Position numbers and translations under genes: made by a program
Assembly (NCBI GenBank): GCA_950295325.1
Contig: OX485803.1
Coordinates: forward strand, 34,613,554 to 34,677,553
From: Polytrichum commune
Lineage: Eukaryota; Streptophyta; Polytrichopsida; Polytrichales; Polytrichaceae
Reading direction: 5' to 3'
Length of the DNA stretch: 64,000 nucleotides
The notes under the pieces: model-generated
Told to the model about the DNA's origin: nothing
Databases searched by the model: none
The model's input: the letters and a program-made list of their open reading frames with translations, nothing else
Part shown: piece by piece, positions 1-11,808 of the stretch
Layout: each line of letters begins with the position of its first letter
How positions within the stretch are numbered: the first letter of the stretch is position 1

Positions 1-2536
1 GCATATTATATATTGAACTTTCGCGAACAACTTCCATTGCAGATGATTGCAGCATTTCAATAGCTAAACACACGGAACAACAACAATTCAAAGCATCAAC
101 ACAAATTGCTAAGGAAATCCTAAGGGAGTTTGAAGGTGATGTGATGTGCAAGGGCTGAGACAATGAAGGAGTATTCAAGACCAACTAATCAGGTGTATGA
201 GCAATTGCAGTTGGCGACTGGCATTCAAGAGAGCAAGAGTAAATGGCGAGTACACCCAACGATGAAAGAGGAAGAAGGTGAAGAATGGAGAGAGATGAAG
301 GCGGGAGATGGGAGCGACGAAGAGCGATGAAGGCAGAGCATCTGGCCACCCTTAAACCCTGCGCAACGGTAAACGGCGAAGGAGGTGAAGAGAAGGGATG
401 GAAGGCGGCAAGACGAAGACGGACGGGAGGCGGGAGGCGGCGAATGCCCACCAAATCAAATCGGATTTGGTGGGGGGTAGCTGGCGAACATCATTGCAGG
501 AGATGATGAGATATGGCGTACTTAGGGTTCTCGATGGATGGAATTCGGCGAATTAGGCCTCATTCCATCCCAATAATTAACACACCGGTGTCACCCACCC
601 AATTATTTTATCATTTTCTGGCTAAATTTCGCCTAAAAAAAAAGGGCTGCCCCGTACCTTCCCCCCCTTGTACCTCCCCTCGGTACCTTCCTCCCCCCTA
701 TCCCTATCTAGCGTCCCCCCCCCCCTAGGCCTACGTCCAAGCCCCCTTCCCCTCTACCTAAGCCCAACTCCCCCCCCCCCCTAAGCCTAAGCCCTCCCCT
801 CCTCTGCGGCAGCGGCAGCAGCAGAGCTGTTGCGGGGGGGCAAGGGGTCTTTTTTTTTCTTTTCTTTTTTCCAAAAAACATATTATTGTTTTTTATTTTA
901 TTTTTAATACAATAACCTTATTTTTGTTTTTTTGAATACAAAAAAAATACATTAAACTGAGATACAAATTCCTTGGATCCAAGAGAGATGTATCTTGATG
1001 GAGACATTCTCCATGGGTGTTTCATTAATCTAAAACGAAAGTTGGGGGTATTCAAATTTTTCAAGAACGTGCAATTCTTGGATTTTTAAATAACAAACTT
1101 TGGCGAAAAGATTAAGAGCACCTTCTCGACTTCCTTGGGGGTTGTTGGAGGTTTTGTACCAAAATCATTTTGTTGAGAGAGGTGGAGCATTACGGGAAAG
1201 GTTCGCGAGAGCATCCGGCAACACACGGAGGACGTGGGATCTCGGCGAATTTGCGGTTAGCTTCTTTTTCTTCCGCAACGACTTGATAGAGGTACTTGTC
1301 AAAAACGGAGGTTTTCATTCTCTTTTATTAGAAGGAAAATAAGGGCATTGGGATTTAATTGGGGATAGATTTATTATATTGTTGTTGGAATTTATTTGGG
1401 GATAGGTGTAGGATTTATTTTGGGATAGGTTTATTGGATTGTTGAGGGATTGCTGAGGGGTGGAGCGAATTGGCACATAGAATCACCATTCGACTTAACA
1501 AGATAATTTTTAAGGGCGAATTCTAGGGATTTCAGGGAGGAAAAGATTTTATGTTGTAGCGGGAGATGAGAGATGTGCTTATGTAATTTTCTTTTCCTAA
1601 GCAACATGGGCTTTTCATTTTGACCACCAATTGCAGGCGGGTGCTAGTTGGGGGACATTTAGGAAAATTAGTAAACATGGTGCGTTAAAATATAGGGTGT
1701 GTTTTATTCATGAGCTATAAAATTTAGAAAATTATTGGATATAACTATGGACTATTTAAATTGAAAATCCATGTTATAAATAATATTGAAGTATACTAAG
1801 TATTGAAATTTATCAAGGTTTTAGATATAATATAGCATAGGAATTTTGATAGCATGAAAAATAATATTACAGTCCACCCTTTATAAATGTTAGGCTCTGG
1901 AGTAAAATTTTCCTAACATTTATAGTGAGTTAACATTGTAACAGTTATAAAGGAAGTTTTTTGAATGCTTAACAAATATAAATTCATTAAAATTATGGAG
2001 GGAGAGTTTTGCAAAATTATCATATATATAAAATATGTGTATCAAAATAAATCTTTTATTTTTATGAAACAAAATAAGAATCAATAGTCCTTTGGATTGA
2101 TTCTGAAGCATTTACAATCTTCAAATGCTTTTCAATTTTCACTCAATGTAATGGATGTCATCACACAATATTGGATGTATTTCGTAGGTTAACATTTATA
2201 AGTGGCAAATTAACCCCTAAAGGACTGGGGGTTTTTATATTATTTTTCAAAAATTCACATTACAAATTATTCAAATCAATTACTTTACATTCAAATCAAA
2301 TAATTATAAAAAAATTACGATTCCTCATTTTCATTTGCATCCTCACTCTCGCAATCTCCATAATCAATATAATCTATATACTTGATATCTTTCCAAGTGA
2401 TAGGATTTTCACTTTGAAATTGATTTTCAACTCTTGTACAAATTGCTACTTTATTAACCAATTTCCAATCACGTCAAGTTCTTCTGTTTTCTATTATTTT
2501 GGGCTCTAACTCATGATATTGTGTTCACCCTTGTAG
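1..2536. other. Region without a confident gene
   Basis: I see no supported gene here. Positions 185-454 on the minus strand hold a short Arg/Pro/Ser-rich frame with almost no acidic residues, which could be a transit-peptide-like first exon of a gene running off the left edge, but nothing confirms it. Positions 655-830 are low-complexity C-rich DNA with runs of ten or more C, and 850-960 is poly-T/A-rich. Positions 1340-1460 contain a short degenerate repeat built on a gggatag-tttattg motif. From 1680 to 2530 the DNA is AT-rich with no coding character. Confidence 0.4.
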
Positions 2537-5500
2537 AAGGATTCATTTGTTGAACCCGACTCTTTCCGTCCTCTTGATGAGTCCAACCCTGACGAGACTG
2601 AGCTCTTGATTCGGAGAACTAAAAAAGAAGACTCTAATGTTGTGATTCATCGGGTTCGAATAAAACCTCTTGTTAAGTCACGTTTAAAACCTCTTGTTAA
2701 AACCTCTATTCCTTTGTGCCGCTTGCAATGTCTTCCTCTAGTTCGGCCCATTAGCGAGGTTGATGTCACTCGGTTGCAAAATGAGTTCGTTATGGGTTAC
2801 CGTGACGGTGACCGTGCCATGTATGTCTCTCCCTACAACAACCTTGATGAGGTGCTTCATGTTTCCGAGGACATTCGGGCCTCCTGGAGTTTATTATGGC
2901 AGGAGGCCAATGATGAGTTTGATTCCATTCTCCAAAATGACTCCAACCTCTCTCACCTTGTTGGCAAGATGTTTTTCGTGTGGGAGGGAAATCATCGATT
3001 GACGGCTTGGTTTAGGTACATTAACAAGCACCACTCCATGGACAAAGATTGGCACATCTCCGTGGATTGCATTGTTGTGGACCCGAGAAACTACACCGCC
3101 GTCTTCCTTAATGCCATGAATGACATCAACTGGTACGTTTGTTGTTTTTTTGGTTGTTCTTGTGTTTTTTGTTTTTAATTTTATTCTCATTTTGTTTCTC
3201 TCTTGCCTTTTTTTTAGGTCCACAGAGCATGACCATGTCAAGGACAACCTTCCCGCAAAGCTACTCCGCATTCGAACATTTGGGAAAATGAAGCTTGAGG
3301 AGTTCAAGGACCTCATTTCTGTCGCCGACTACAAGACATGCAAGTCCAAAATGGATAAACATCCTACTTGGTATGCCCTTACCTTGGACGTCTTCGTCAA
3401 ATTCTTGTATAAGGTAATTCTCCCTTTCATTATGCTTATGTGTTTTTCTTCTTGATTTTTGTCATTTCCTTACATTTTTTTTTGTTTTAGAGAGAGTTAT
3501 CAAACGCAGCCGACACTGCAGCAAGGTTGTACCAGGATAATACACCCGAGTTGCTCAGGTCTGCTCCCAAAATTTGGGATACTATGAACAAAGCCCAAGA
3601 TAGACTCATCAAAAGTATTCGGTCTCAAAATTTTGAGAAGTTTATTTCCGTGGCCCATAAGGATAATGGCGAAGATTTCTTCTACGAGGTGCGCCTCCTC
3701 TCTTTCTTTCTTTTTTGCTTTTACTTTTCTTTTCAATTTCTACTTGTTCTATCTTTTCTTACACTCGCATGTGTTGCAGATTGACCGTCATTTTTCCACC
3801 TTCCTCGTCACAGATATGACAATAGAGAAACTTCAAAAGGTTGCAACCACCCATGTCGATGCCTCCTTCAAAGCCAAGTGGCTTCAGTGGTGGAATTCTC
3901 CCGCCAAGGTCAAAATCAAAAACCATTTCTCCTCGGCTCTTCCTCTCCGTGAGAAAGTCCTTGACGACTGGCTTAACAAAGCTTTTTTCTGGGCCCAGGT
4001 ACATCTTCAAGTTTTGTTTTGTTTTGTTTTTTCCTTTTATTCTTTGTCATTTTTAATTGTTGGTCTCTCTTAACATAGTTGGAGAAGGGGGTTGAGGCCG
4101 AGATCGCATCGTTTAAGAACGACTGTTCTGTGGATATTGATTGGATTTCTACGGAGATTTTGCAACCTTCCAATTATGTTGAGCATTGGAGGCTCATTTT
4201 GTGGGACAAGGCTTTCTGGGTGTATTTTGACAACAAAGGCGATTTGAAATTTGTTAAAGGCCTTGACCTCACGGAGTTTGAGGAAGGCCCCATAGCAATC
4301 AAACGCGTTGCTTACCGGTAAATTTCTCAGTTATCATTTCGTACATATTGTTTTCGTTTATTTTTTTTTCCACCACCGTTTTCTTCTTCCATGTCCTTCA
4401 TTTCCCAGGTACATTCATAGTGAGTTCGTTGTGAAGAATGTTTTGCCTCCTTCATGTTTGCCCACTTTCCTCTTAGATTGGGTCGATGTCAATTCCAATC
4501 TTTGTGTCTACACGGCCATGCAATTTACAAAGTTTCCACACGTGCACTTGGAGGCTAGTGATTGGTACTTGGATTGCTCTCGTGGATTCGTGCCCGAGGT
4601 GGAAGCAGTGCTTTACAACACCCTTGTAAGCTCTTCCCCTGAGATGATTGAATTAGAGGAAGAGCCGGAAGAAGATAATCCAGCTCTTCTATCCAATGAC
4701 AAGGATGTTGCGTCGGTTAAAGTTAAGGGCAAGGGTAGGAAGGTTGTCCCGGCCCCATGCCTCTTCTCAAGTATCTACTCGTTCTTTCAAGAAGGCCACT
4801 ATTCATAGCATTGTTGCTTCATCCACCACCGTGGTTGGAAGTCCAACCGCCACTCCTTCTGCCCCTCCCCCTGCCCCCGATCTTGTTACCGCGCCTTCCC
4901 ATAGCGGCGCAACCATTCCATCGTTGCCTCGCAAGAGGAAGGTTGTTACACTGGATACATTGGCGACTTCCTCGAAGAGGTCATCTAGTCTTTCATTGAT
5001 TGAGAATGTGGACATGGGAGAGTTCATTGAGGAAATCATGAAGACGAAGGTTCCCCTTCCCGCCTACCGCTGCATACAAGAATTCTTTACCAAGTTTTGT
5101 ATGCCGTTCACTTGTTTTATCTATTCTTTCAATGCAGTTTCATATTCGATTTTTTATTTTGATTTTCTTTGGATTTTGGCTTTTCAGGTTGGAGCAGGCC
5201 GTACTCGTCCAAACACCAAGCCTAAGGTTCACACGGGCATTGATCTACTCTTTGCAGATATGCCCGAGAACCTATGTGTGCCGAGCATCTCGGCCTCATC
5301 CTCACATGTTCCTTAGTAAAACAAATATTCTTCCACATACTTTGAAGTTTTGTTTGCCTTCGCAAATGCCAACCTCCATGACGATGGCGTATTCATCTTT
5401 GCACACACCACTGATCCAGAGGTCTCTAGATCAATTCCCAATTGGGCACAAACTGAGGAATTTTATGTTGCCAAAGACTGGTTTGGCATAAATGACCTCG

Positions 5501-6533
5501 ATCTCCAATCGCTCACTACTCCTTCTGAATTGATAATGCATTTTCAGCTTCATCAATTTTCATTCTTACCTTCTTTCTTTCATTTATGTATTTCTAATTC
5601 TACCCTTCAAATTTTGTGCAGACTCGCAAGTTCTTCATCAAGGTGTTTGTGCGTAATGAGTCCATTTTGAATATCCGGACCTCCGACTTCGAGGACATGG
5701 GTTACAATCTCAAAAGAGATGGTTGGCTCAACAGCTTCACTAATGTGAAGAACCAATTCATGAGGGAAGACGGAGTGCCTTAGAGAGGTGCTCGTGAAAA
5801 ACGTCTTAATTTTTTCTCCATCATTTTTTCCGCCCTCATGGACAAGGACGACATTATCTTGGATTGGCAATGTGGTGTTGGTTCATTCTTCACCTCTTTG
5901 TTTTTCATGTCTTTGGTTTTTTATGTTTTAATTTTTTTGTATTTGGTTCATCTCCTATTCATTTCTTTATCCTCACCTATTCGCATTTTGTTGTTCTACG
6001 AAGTTCTATCATTGCATGCCGCTCCATTCAACGCCATATTGTTACGCTTGAATCGGAGATTGATGTCTTCAAATCCATCATCCTCCCCATTTGTGAGCCT
6101 GAGCAAGAACACACCTCTCAACACACCGCCCTTCAACGAGGCTCGGTTTTTGCTCCTCCTCCCCAGAAGATGGTGAAGTACAATTTCGATTTGTTGTGTG
6201 CATAAGTTCATTCTTGGATTCTAATTTGTTTACAATTCTATCATCTCGTATTAGAGTTTTGGACATGTGCTCATGTTTTCTTTTCAATCTTCCTGTGTGT
6301 GCAGAGTTCAAAATGAGAGTCCCATCCGCGTCCTTAATGCGAACATGTTTGCAACGCCTTCGACGACGTTTGAGCTTATTTTTTATGCTGCTAAGCTTGC
6401 CCATCTTTTGGTGGAAGCACCGTCCCCACTTTCTAATCGTACCTGTCCTTTCAACAAACTAGTATTGGATTTCCTAGACATAGAGGCCAAGCAGGGCGAG
6501 GATAGTGATAGACATGGTAGTCCAAGTTCTTGA
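2537..6533 (+). pseudogene. Decayed ParB-like domain plus amino (N4/N6) DNA methyltransferase gene, multi-exon
   Basis: Exons with GT-AG borders read at 2537-3132, 3218-3413, 3491-3688, 3780-3998, 4079-4317 and 4409-about 5093, then 5188-about 5540, 5622-5880, 6004-about 6200 and 6305-6533. The first exon has a ParB/sulfiredoxin-like core with a GNHRLTAW motif, comparable to the GxHR signature of ParB N-terminal domains. Downstream exons fit a class-beta amino-methyltransferase: a motif IV position reading LLFADMPEN (DMPE where DPPY is usual), a following DDGVFIFAHT strand, and motif I DWQCGVG near 5862-5880. Continuation in 6004-6100 (IIACRSIQRHIVTLESE) matches the segment after motif I in such enzymes. 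Defects: a 1-nt frameshift near 4755, in-frame TAG TAA at 5314-5319, TAG at 5781-5783, and a frame break across the 5880/6004 junction. The 5' end is not found. Function is inferred from motifs: probably a DNA-binding, DNA-modifying protein, now dead. Confidence 0.6.
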
Positions 6534-6680
6534 CTACGCCTCGTGCATTTGGAACCTCTATCTCATATGTATTGTTTTTGTTTAAGTTTTTTATAAGTTT
6601 ATTTGTTGAATTTCCATGTACCTTTTGCAAACCCCATTCAACTCCTTATTCATCTTATGGTGGTGTTTGATTTCACTTCT

Positions 6681-7065
6681 CTAAAGAGGTTCGGGTTGAC
6701 GGATTGAATCTTTGGTGGTTGGGTTGATATGTCTCAAGTTAATGGGTTGGACAATGTAGGGACCCTCTCGGTTCCGAGAGGGTCTAGGGGTTGGGGGTAT
6801 GCACTTCATTGTTGGTTGTCTAGGGAGGTTCGGGTGGACGGGTTGAATCTTTGTTGGTTGGGCTGATATTTCTCAAGTTAAGGGGTTGGACAATGTCGGG
6901 ACCCTCTCGGTTCCGAGATCAGGGTCTAGGAGTTGGGGGTATGCACCACATTTTTGTTGTCTAAGGAGGTTCGGGTGGACGGGTTGAATCTTTGTTGGTT
7001 GGCTTGATATTTCTCAAGTTAAGGGGTGGGGGGTCGGGGGTTGGGGGTATGTACCATATTTTTGC
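6681..7065. repeat. Tandem repeat, about 140-bp unit, three copies
   Basis: Copies begin at 6681, 6820 and 6961. The third is shortened by an internal deletion. Each full unit contains a near-perfect palindrome (6761-6784 in copy 1) with 11-nt arms around a 2-nt centre, core CTCGGTTCCGAG. The same core recurs in the next array. Confidence 0.8.
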
Positions 7066-7123
7066 ATGTGGCATTATAGTTATAATGATAAAGATTGCAT
7101 TCCCGTTAGTATTAGCTATGATC

Positions 7124-7502
7124 AGGGCACCACGGGCCTTGGCTTGGTGGTTAGGGCTCATGGCCCCCAATGAGGAGGTTGTGGGTTCTATTCCCCATGC
7201 TAGCGTGGTGCTCACCACCTTAGTCCACCCAACTATGGTGGGGGGTCCTTGGACCTTGTTGTATGGGTACCTCAAAGCCCTTTGGGGGGATACCATGTCC
7301 GGTATCTTCAAGGCACTAGTGGCTAGCTAGGAACTAGTATAGTGTGTCACTATAGTGTCCATCCTCGAAAGGGGAGAGTAGTATTGTCCCAATGTCCCCT
7401 TGTCCGGTGGGCATCGGGTCATTGGCATTACGAACGGACACTTTATTCACGCCGGCCCCTTGCTAAAAAAGGACCGGAGTTTCTATCTATCTTCTATCTA
7501 GC
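7124..7502 (+). mobile_element. tRNA-derived SINE with 11-bp target-site duplication
   Basis: The element is flanked by identical copies of TAGCTATGATC at 7113-7123 and 7503-7513. Its head carries RNA polymerase III promoter-like boxes: TTGGCTTGGTGG near 7139 (box A-like) and GTGGGTTCTATTCCC near 7182-7196 (box B-like), as in tRNA-derived SINEs. The tail is a short CTAT-rich repeat (about 7482-7500) rather than poly-A. At 379 bp it is in the normal size range for plant SINEs. The open frames across it are incidental. Confidence 0.75.
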
Positions 7503-7679
7503 TAGCTATGATCCCCCAATCAAGGTACGATTCACCCCATTAATCTAGAGCAATCCAAACGAATATCATCCCACTGATGGTCACATCCCCGTGCACCCTT
7601 TTCACATTGGAATACTTCCAAGCGCATGTGCCACATAACAAATGCCAGTGTTGGTTGGGTAGCTCTCAGCCACAATTCA

Positions 7680-8319
7680 AGAAGGTTGGATGTTGGAGGT
7701 TCGCCCCCTTACACCAGATTTTGAATTTTTTTTTCGGTTGATCATGTGGGTAGGCTAAGGGTCTCGGCTCCGAGAGGCTAGAGGATTCGGCTCCTTATAT
7801 CAGATTTTGAAGTTTCTATTGGTTGATAATGTGGGGAGGCTAAGGGTCTCGGTTCCGAGAGGCTGGAGGATTCGGCCCCTTATACCATATTTTGAAGTTT
7901 TTTTTTGGAGGGTACATGATTCGGCCCCTTACACCAGATTTTGAACCTTTTTTTTGTTGATCATGTGGGTAGGCTAAGGGTCTCGGTTCTAGAGGCTAGA
8001 GGATTCGGCTCCTTATACCAGATATTGAAGTTGTTTTGTGGTTGAGAATGTGTGTAGGCTAAGCCTTTTGGTTCCGAGAGGCTAGAGGGTTCGGCCCCTC
8101 TCACAAAATTTTGGTGTTTTTTTTGGTTGATCATGTGTGTAATCTAATGATCTCGGTTCTGATAGGCTAGAGGATTCGACCCCTTACACCAGATTTTCAA
8201 ATGGTTTTGTGGTTGAGAATGTGTGTAGGCTAAGCCTTTTGGTTCCGAGAGGCTAGAGGCTTCGGCCCCTCTCACCAAATTTTGGTGTTTTTTTTTGTTG
8301 ATCATGTGTGTAATCTAAG
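7680..8319. repeat. Degenerate tandem array A, about 85-120 bp units
   Basis: About six to seven units carry the order gattttgaa, T-run, gttgatcatgtg, aggctaaggg, tctcggttccgagaggc, tagaggattcggcccctta. Copies are anchored at about 7752, 7848, 7972, 8055, 8140 and 8226. The array is split by the hAT-type element at 8320-9298 and resumes at 9299 for about 45 bp. No coding function is visible. Confidence 0.75.
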
Positions 8320-9298
8320 CAGGGTTGTCTATTGTGTCGTGACGGAGGGTAATCCCGACATAATGTCGTGCCGTCACAACACGTATCCGTCACGACATTA
8401 TGACGGATGATGTCTTTATCCTGCCGGACTTGAATTTTACCGAATTTTTTGTGTATTTACATTACCCCATTGCGGACACGTAGGAGTTACGATGTCCACG
8501 TGTGATGACATGTCAGCAAAGTAGAGGTAAAGTGGGGAATAAAATTACTAGCGCCCGTCCGCCCTCCCGTCCGCCCCCGTTCCCCGTACCCTAACCCCGC
8601 TCCCTTAGCCCATTAACATGTTCCCTAACCCGTTCCCTACGTTCCCTCCCGTCCGACCTTTTCCCGTCCGACCCCCCGTCCTCCCTCCCGTTCCCCTCCC
8701 CTGTTCCCCTAATCCCGTTCCCATCCATCCCGTCCTATCCAAACCTCCTAAACCCGCTCCCATCCCCCGCCCCCACGTTCCCACACGCTCCCCGCGTTCC
8801 CCCCCCCCCCCCCCCCCGGTTCCCACTTACCTTCCCGTCCTCCCTCCCCGTCCTCCCCTTCCCCCCCCCCCCCCCCCCCCCCGTCCGTCCCTTCCCCCAC
8901 CCCCGTCCGACCCATCCCCCCCCCCCCCCCCCCCGTCCGACCCTTCCCCCCGCCCGACCCTCACCCCCATCCGACCCCATGTTCCCCCGCGCTCCCCACC
9001 CGTTCCCCCCGTCCGACCTACACCCTCCTTAGTAATATTTTATTACTTTGATTTTAACAAAATGGTAAACACAATGGCAAAATGGTTTACATGCCAAGGG
9101 AAATATACACATCCACGTCGGCATTTTTTGCCACATAGGACGCCACCTTGGCAAGAAGGTAAGTATTTTACCCACCCTACTAGGTTGACCCTAGTTTGAC
9201 CCTACGAGGAGCCTATTGTGTCGTGACGGAGGGGTCCGACCCGACACGACGCGTCATGACGGCACGACCCCGTCATGACATCGCGATAGACAACCCTG
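8320..9298. mobile_element. hAT-type MITE, copy 1
   Basis: Terminal inverted repeats begin CAGGGTTGTCTAT and end ATAGACAACCCTG. They are bordered by an exact 8-bp target duplication AATCTAAG (8312-8319 and 9299-9306). An 8-bp duplication plus CAGGG termini is the hAT signature. There is no transposase; the core is extreme C-rich low-complexity DNA (about 8550-9030, built on CCCGTCCGACC and poly-C). A non-repetitive segment at 9030-9100 is shared, inverted, with the copy at 11934-12637. The proline-rich open frame across the core is an artefact of composition. Confidence 0.85.
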
Positions 9299-9306
9299 AA
9301 TCTAAG

Positions 9307-9990
9307 GGTCTCGGTTCTGATAGGCTAGAGGATTCGGCCACAATTCAGAATGCTTGAATGTTTGACTTAAGGTTTAGCTCTCGGCCACTTTTCAAAAATC
9401 TTGAATGTTTGAGTGAATGTTTAGCCCTCGGCCACATTTCAGAATGCTTGAATGTTTGACTTAAGGTTTAGCTCTCGGCCCAAAATCAAAAATCTTGAAT
9501 GTTTGAATAAAGTTTTAGCTCTCGGCCACTTTTCAGAATGCTGGAATGTTTGACTTAAGGTTTAGCTCTAGGCCTAATATCAAAAATCTTGAACGTTTGA
9601 GTAAAGTTTTAGCTCTCGGCCACTTTTCAGAAATCTTGAATGTTTGAGTGAATGTTTAGCTCTCGGCCACATTTCAGAATGCTTGAATGTTTGACTTAAG
9701 GTTTAGCTTTTGGCCGAATATCAAAAATCTTGAATGTTAGAGTTAAGTTTTAGCTCTCGGCCACTTTTCAGAAATCTTAAATGTTTGAGTGAATGTTTAG
9801 CTCTCGGCCACATTTCAGAAATCATGAATGTTTGAGTTAAGGTTTGCCTTTCGGCCGAATATCAAAAATCTAGAATGTTTGAGTTAAGTTTTAGCTCTCG
9901 GCCATATTTCAGAAATTTTTAATGTTTGAGTGAATGTTTAGCTCTTGGCCACATTTCATAAAGGTTGGATTCATATGATGAATGTGTCTC
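9307..9990. repeat. Tandem array B, about 45-bp unit
   Basis: About 13 units of a 45-46-bp motif (ttagctctcggccac, atttcagaa, tcttgaatgtttgag) run head to tail. A small remnant of array A leads into it at 9307-9340. Units alternate between two subtypes, one carrying cggccacatttcag and the other cggccgaatatcaaa, suggesting a higher-order dimer. Confidence 0.8.
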
Positions 9991-10047
9991 ATTTTGTAAC
10001 TCATTGAGGTTTGCGCATCAGGTTGGGGAAGATCACGCCAATCCCAT

Positions 10048-10560
10048 GTGATGGAGCCACTTGCATTGTATTTGGACGAAGATGTACAATTAACGGTCTT
10101 GGTTCCAAACTTGTTGGTGGGTGCCGCAAAAGTGGATATGGGTGCAAAGACGGCATTGGACACCCAACTCCGTTTGTTGCTAATCCATAATTTGAGGCTA
10201 TCTTGCAAAGCATGGAAAACGATTGTTGATTAAAGAGCGGAGTTCAATGCTCTTCGTTTGGCTCAATATGAATACGCAATGGGCCCCAATGCTATCATAA
10301 GGGTTTGTTTGCCACGCGAACATAACCTCATCACTCAATTTTAACTAAACTTGATGTGGTTCTCACATAGCCGCCACGTCAGCTCATAGATTTCGCAGAG
10401 GATTCTTATGTCGGACTTGGGGGATTTAAAATTGCGGAAATTGGCTAAGCTAAGGGATGAATTGAAGATGTCATTCTGTGCGGTGGAGTTCTATGGCATG
10501 AGCTTTCATCCACGTGCACCGTATTGGATATGCCCGGCCGATAGGGTGTAGACACGTGGA
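10048..10560 (+). pseudogene. Degraded open frame of unknown family
   Basis: One frame runs about 510 nt with only a few stops: TAA at about 10231, TAA at about 10343, then others near 10396 and 10548. It has protein-like composition (MEPLALYLDEDVQLTVLVPN at the start, later NALRLAQYEYAMGPNAI and LPREHNLITQF). I do not recognise the family. It lies upstream of the gypsy element and could be part of that element's 5' region, of another transposon, or of a dead host gene. Confidence 0.3.
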
Positions 10561-11142
10561 GGAGCCAAATGGACTTTTTTGCGCACACCTTTTTTTTCTT
10601 TTCTGGAGTAAACTGTTTATAGCAAATTGAACTGGATACACATTTTTGTAAGTTTTGACTTTGGCATCTAACTTCACCTACATTATCTCGGCCAATCAAA
10701 TATTTTGTGTATGGGAATTTTGGACATCTAAGAGTTCTTGGAAAGAGTACCGTAGCTACTTGGGCAATGTATCACTTTCTGGAAATCATTTAAGTACACT
10801 TAAGTACATTTAAGGGCTACTTCACACAATTGCTGACGTCAGCCCTATTTGAATATGAAACCATTTCAAAACCTAGACTATAAGATCTTTGATAACAAAT
10901 ACATACTTCCACATTTTTAGGTTCCGTTTGTTCCTCGACCTAGGTTGGGTTAATATCTCCACGGGATTGGGGTGTCTTTCCAAAAAATTGAATTCAAACT
11001 ATCTATAAATTCCACGGAAATAGGCACTGCTTGTCCTATTTTTACCCAACAAAGTCAAAAATTTCCGCTCTCCGCTCTACGCTTACACTACTAAGTTTCC
11101 CATCGGGCAGGGGGCAACCCTATTCGAGTTGCTCCCCAGTGT

Positions 11143-11805
11143 GTGATGATGGATTCGGGAGTACAACCTGTTATAATCGGCAAGAGGTTTGCCCAGGAGT
11201 TGGGGTTGGCGGCCGAGGATTTGGCTCCCTGTCCATTCATCATTGTCACGTCCATTGGTCACGTGGAGCGGGCCACAGGTTATACGCGGGAGCCATTACA
11301 ACTTAACTTCCGAGTGAAACCTGGAGATCCACCCGCACCTCTTCTTCTTAGGTGTGCGGTGACGGATGCGACCAACTATGACATTTTAGTTGGTCAACAA
11401 GCACTTTACCCTCTTGGTTTTGGTTTGGATAACTGGACTGAGGAGGTGTGGATCGGACCAGGCTGGTCGGCTAGGGACGGCCGCAGAGAACTTATTCCTA
11501 TGGCATTCGCGGCGGCCGCGACCATAGCACCATTATCCATGGTTTTTGGATGTGGTGCTATTGTGGACACATTGCCTTATGGTTCCACAATGTTGGAGGA
11601 GTCATTGGCATTCATGGGGAGTACAAACAATCACCAGGATATGGCACCTAAAGATGCATTGGTGCGCCATCCCAAGGACCCCCTTCCTCCCTGGCGAGAT
11701 TTCGCCGACCTATTCCGGAGGTGTGAGGACATTGTCCTCTCTCTCACTCCTAGGACACCGGTCATACCGGATGCCCCATCGGCATTGGCACATCCCATTT
11801 TGTAG
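11143..11805 (+). pseudogene. Retroelement aspartic protease
   Basis: The frame begins MMDSGVQPVIIGKRFAQ, containing the D-S-G catalytic signature of retroviral-type proteases in the xxDSGAxxxxI context. It continues with TNYDILVGQQALYPLGF, the usual second-half motif (DILLGxDxL). An in-frame TAG at 11803-11805 ends the segment, and the same frame continues directly into the methyltransferase motif I. Protease and methyltransferase were therefore probably one polyprotein, and the TAG is a later mutation or, less likely, a readthrough site. Confidence 0.7.
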
Positions 11806-11808
11806 CGG

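Noticed and set aside
2894-3316. 140-aa minus-strand frame
   Set aside because: Antisense shadow of the ParB-like exons; the plus-strand frames have the motifs and splice sites.
7124-7210. Possible tRNA gene
   Set aside because: Pol III boxes are present but no cloverleaf can be closed, and the unit is bounded by an 11-bp target duplication. It is a SINE head.
8605-9199. Long proline-rich (plus) and glycine-rich (minus) open frames
   Set aside because: They lie in the C-rich low-complexity core of a hAT MITE; stop-free frames follow from composition.
6681-9990. CRISPR array
   Set aside because: Repeats are contiguous or degenerate with no unique spacers of uniform length, and the genome is eukaryotic.
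11143-11805. A host protease-like gene
   Set aside because: Directly followed in frame by methyltransferase, RT and integrase; part of a retroelement.
11803-11805. Programmed readthrough stop between protease and methyltransferase
   Set aside because: Possible, but the copy carries many other stops and shifts, so a random mutation is the simpler reading.
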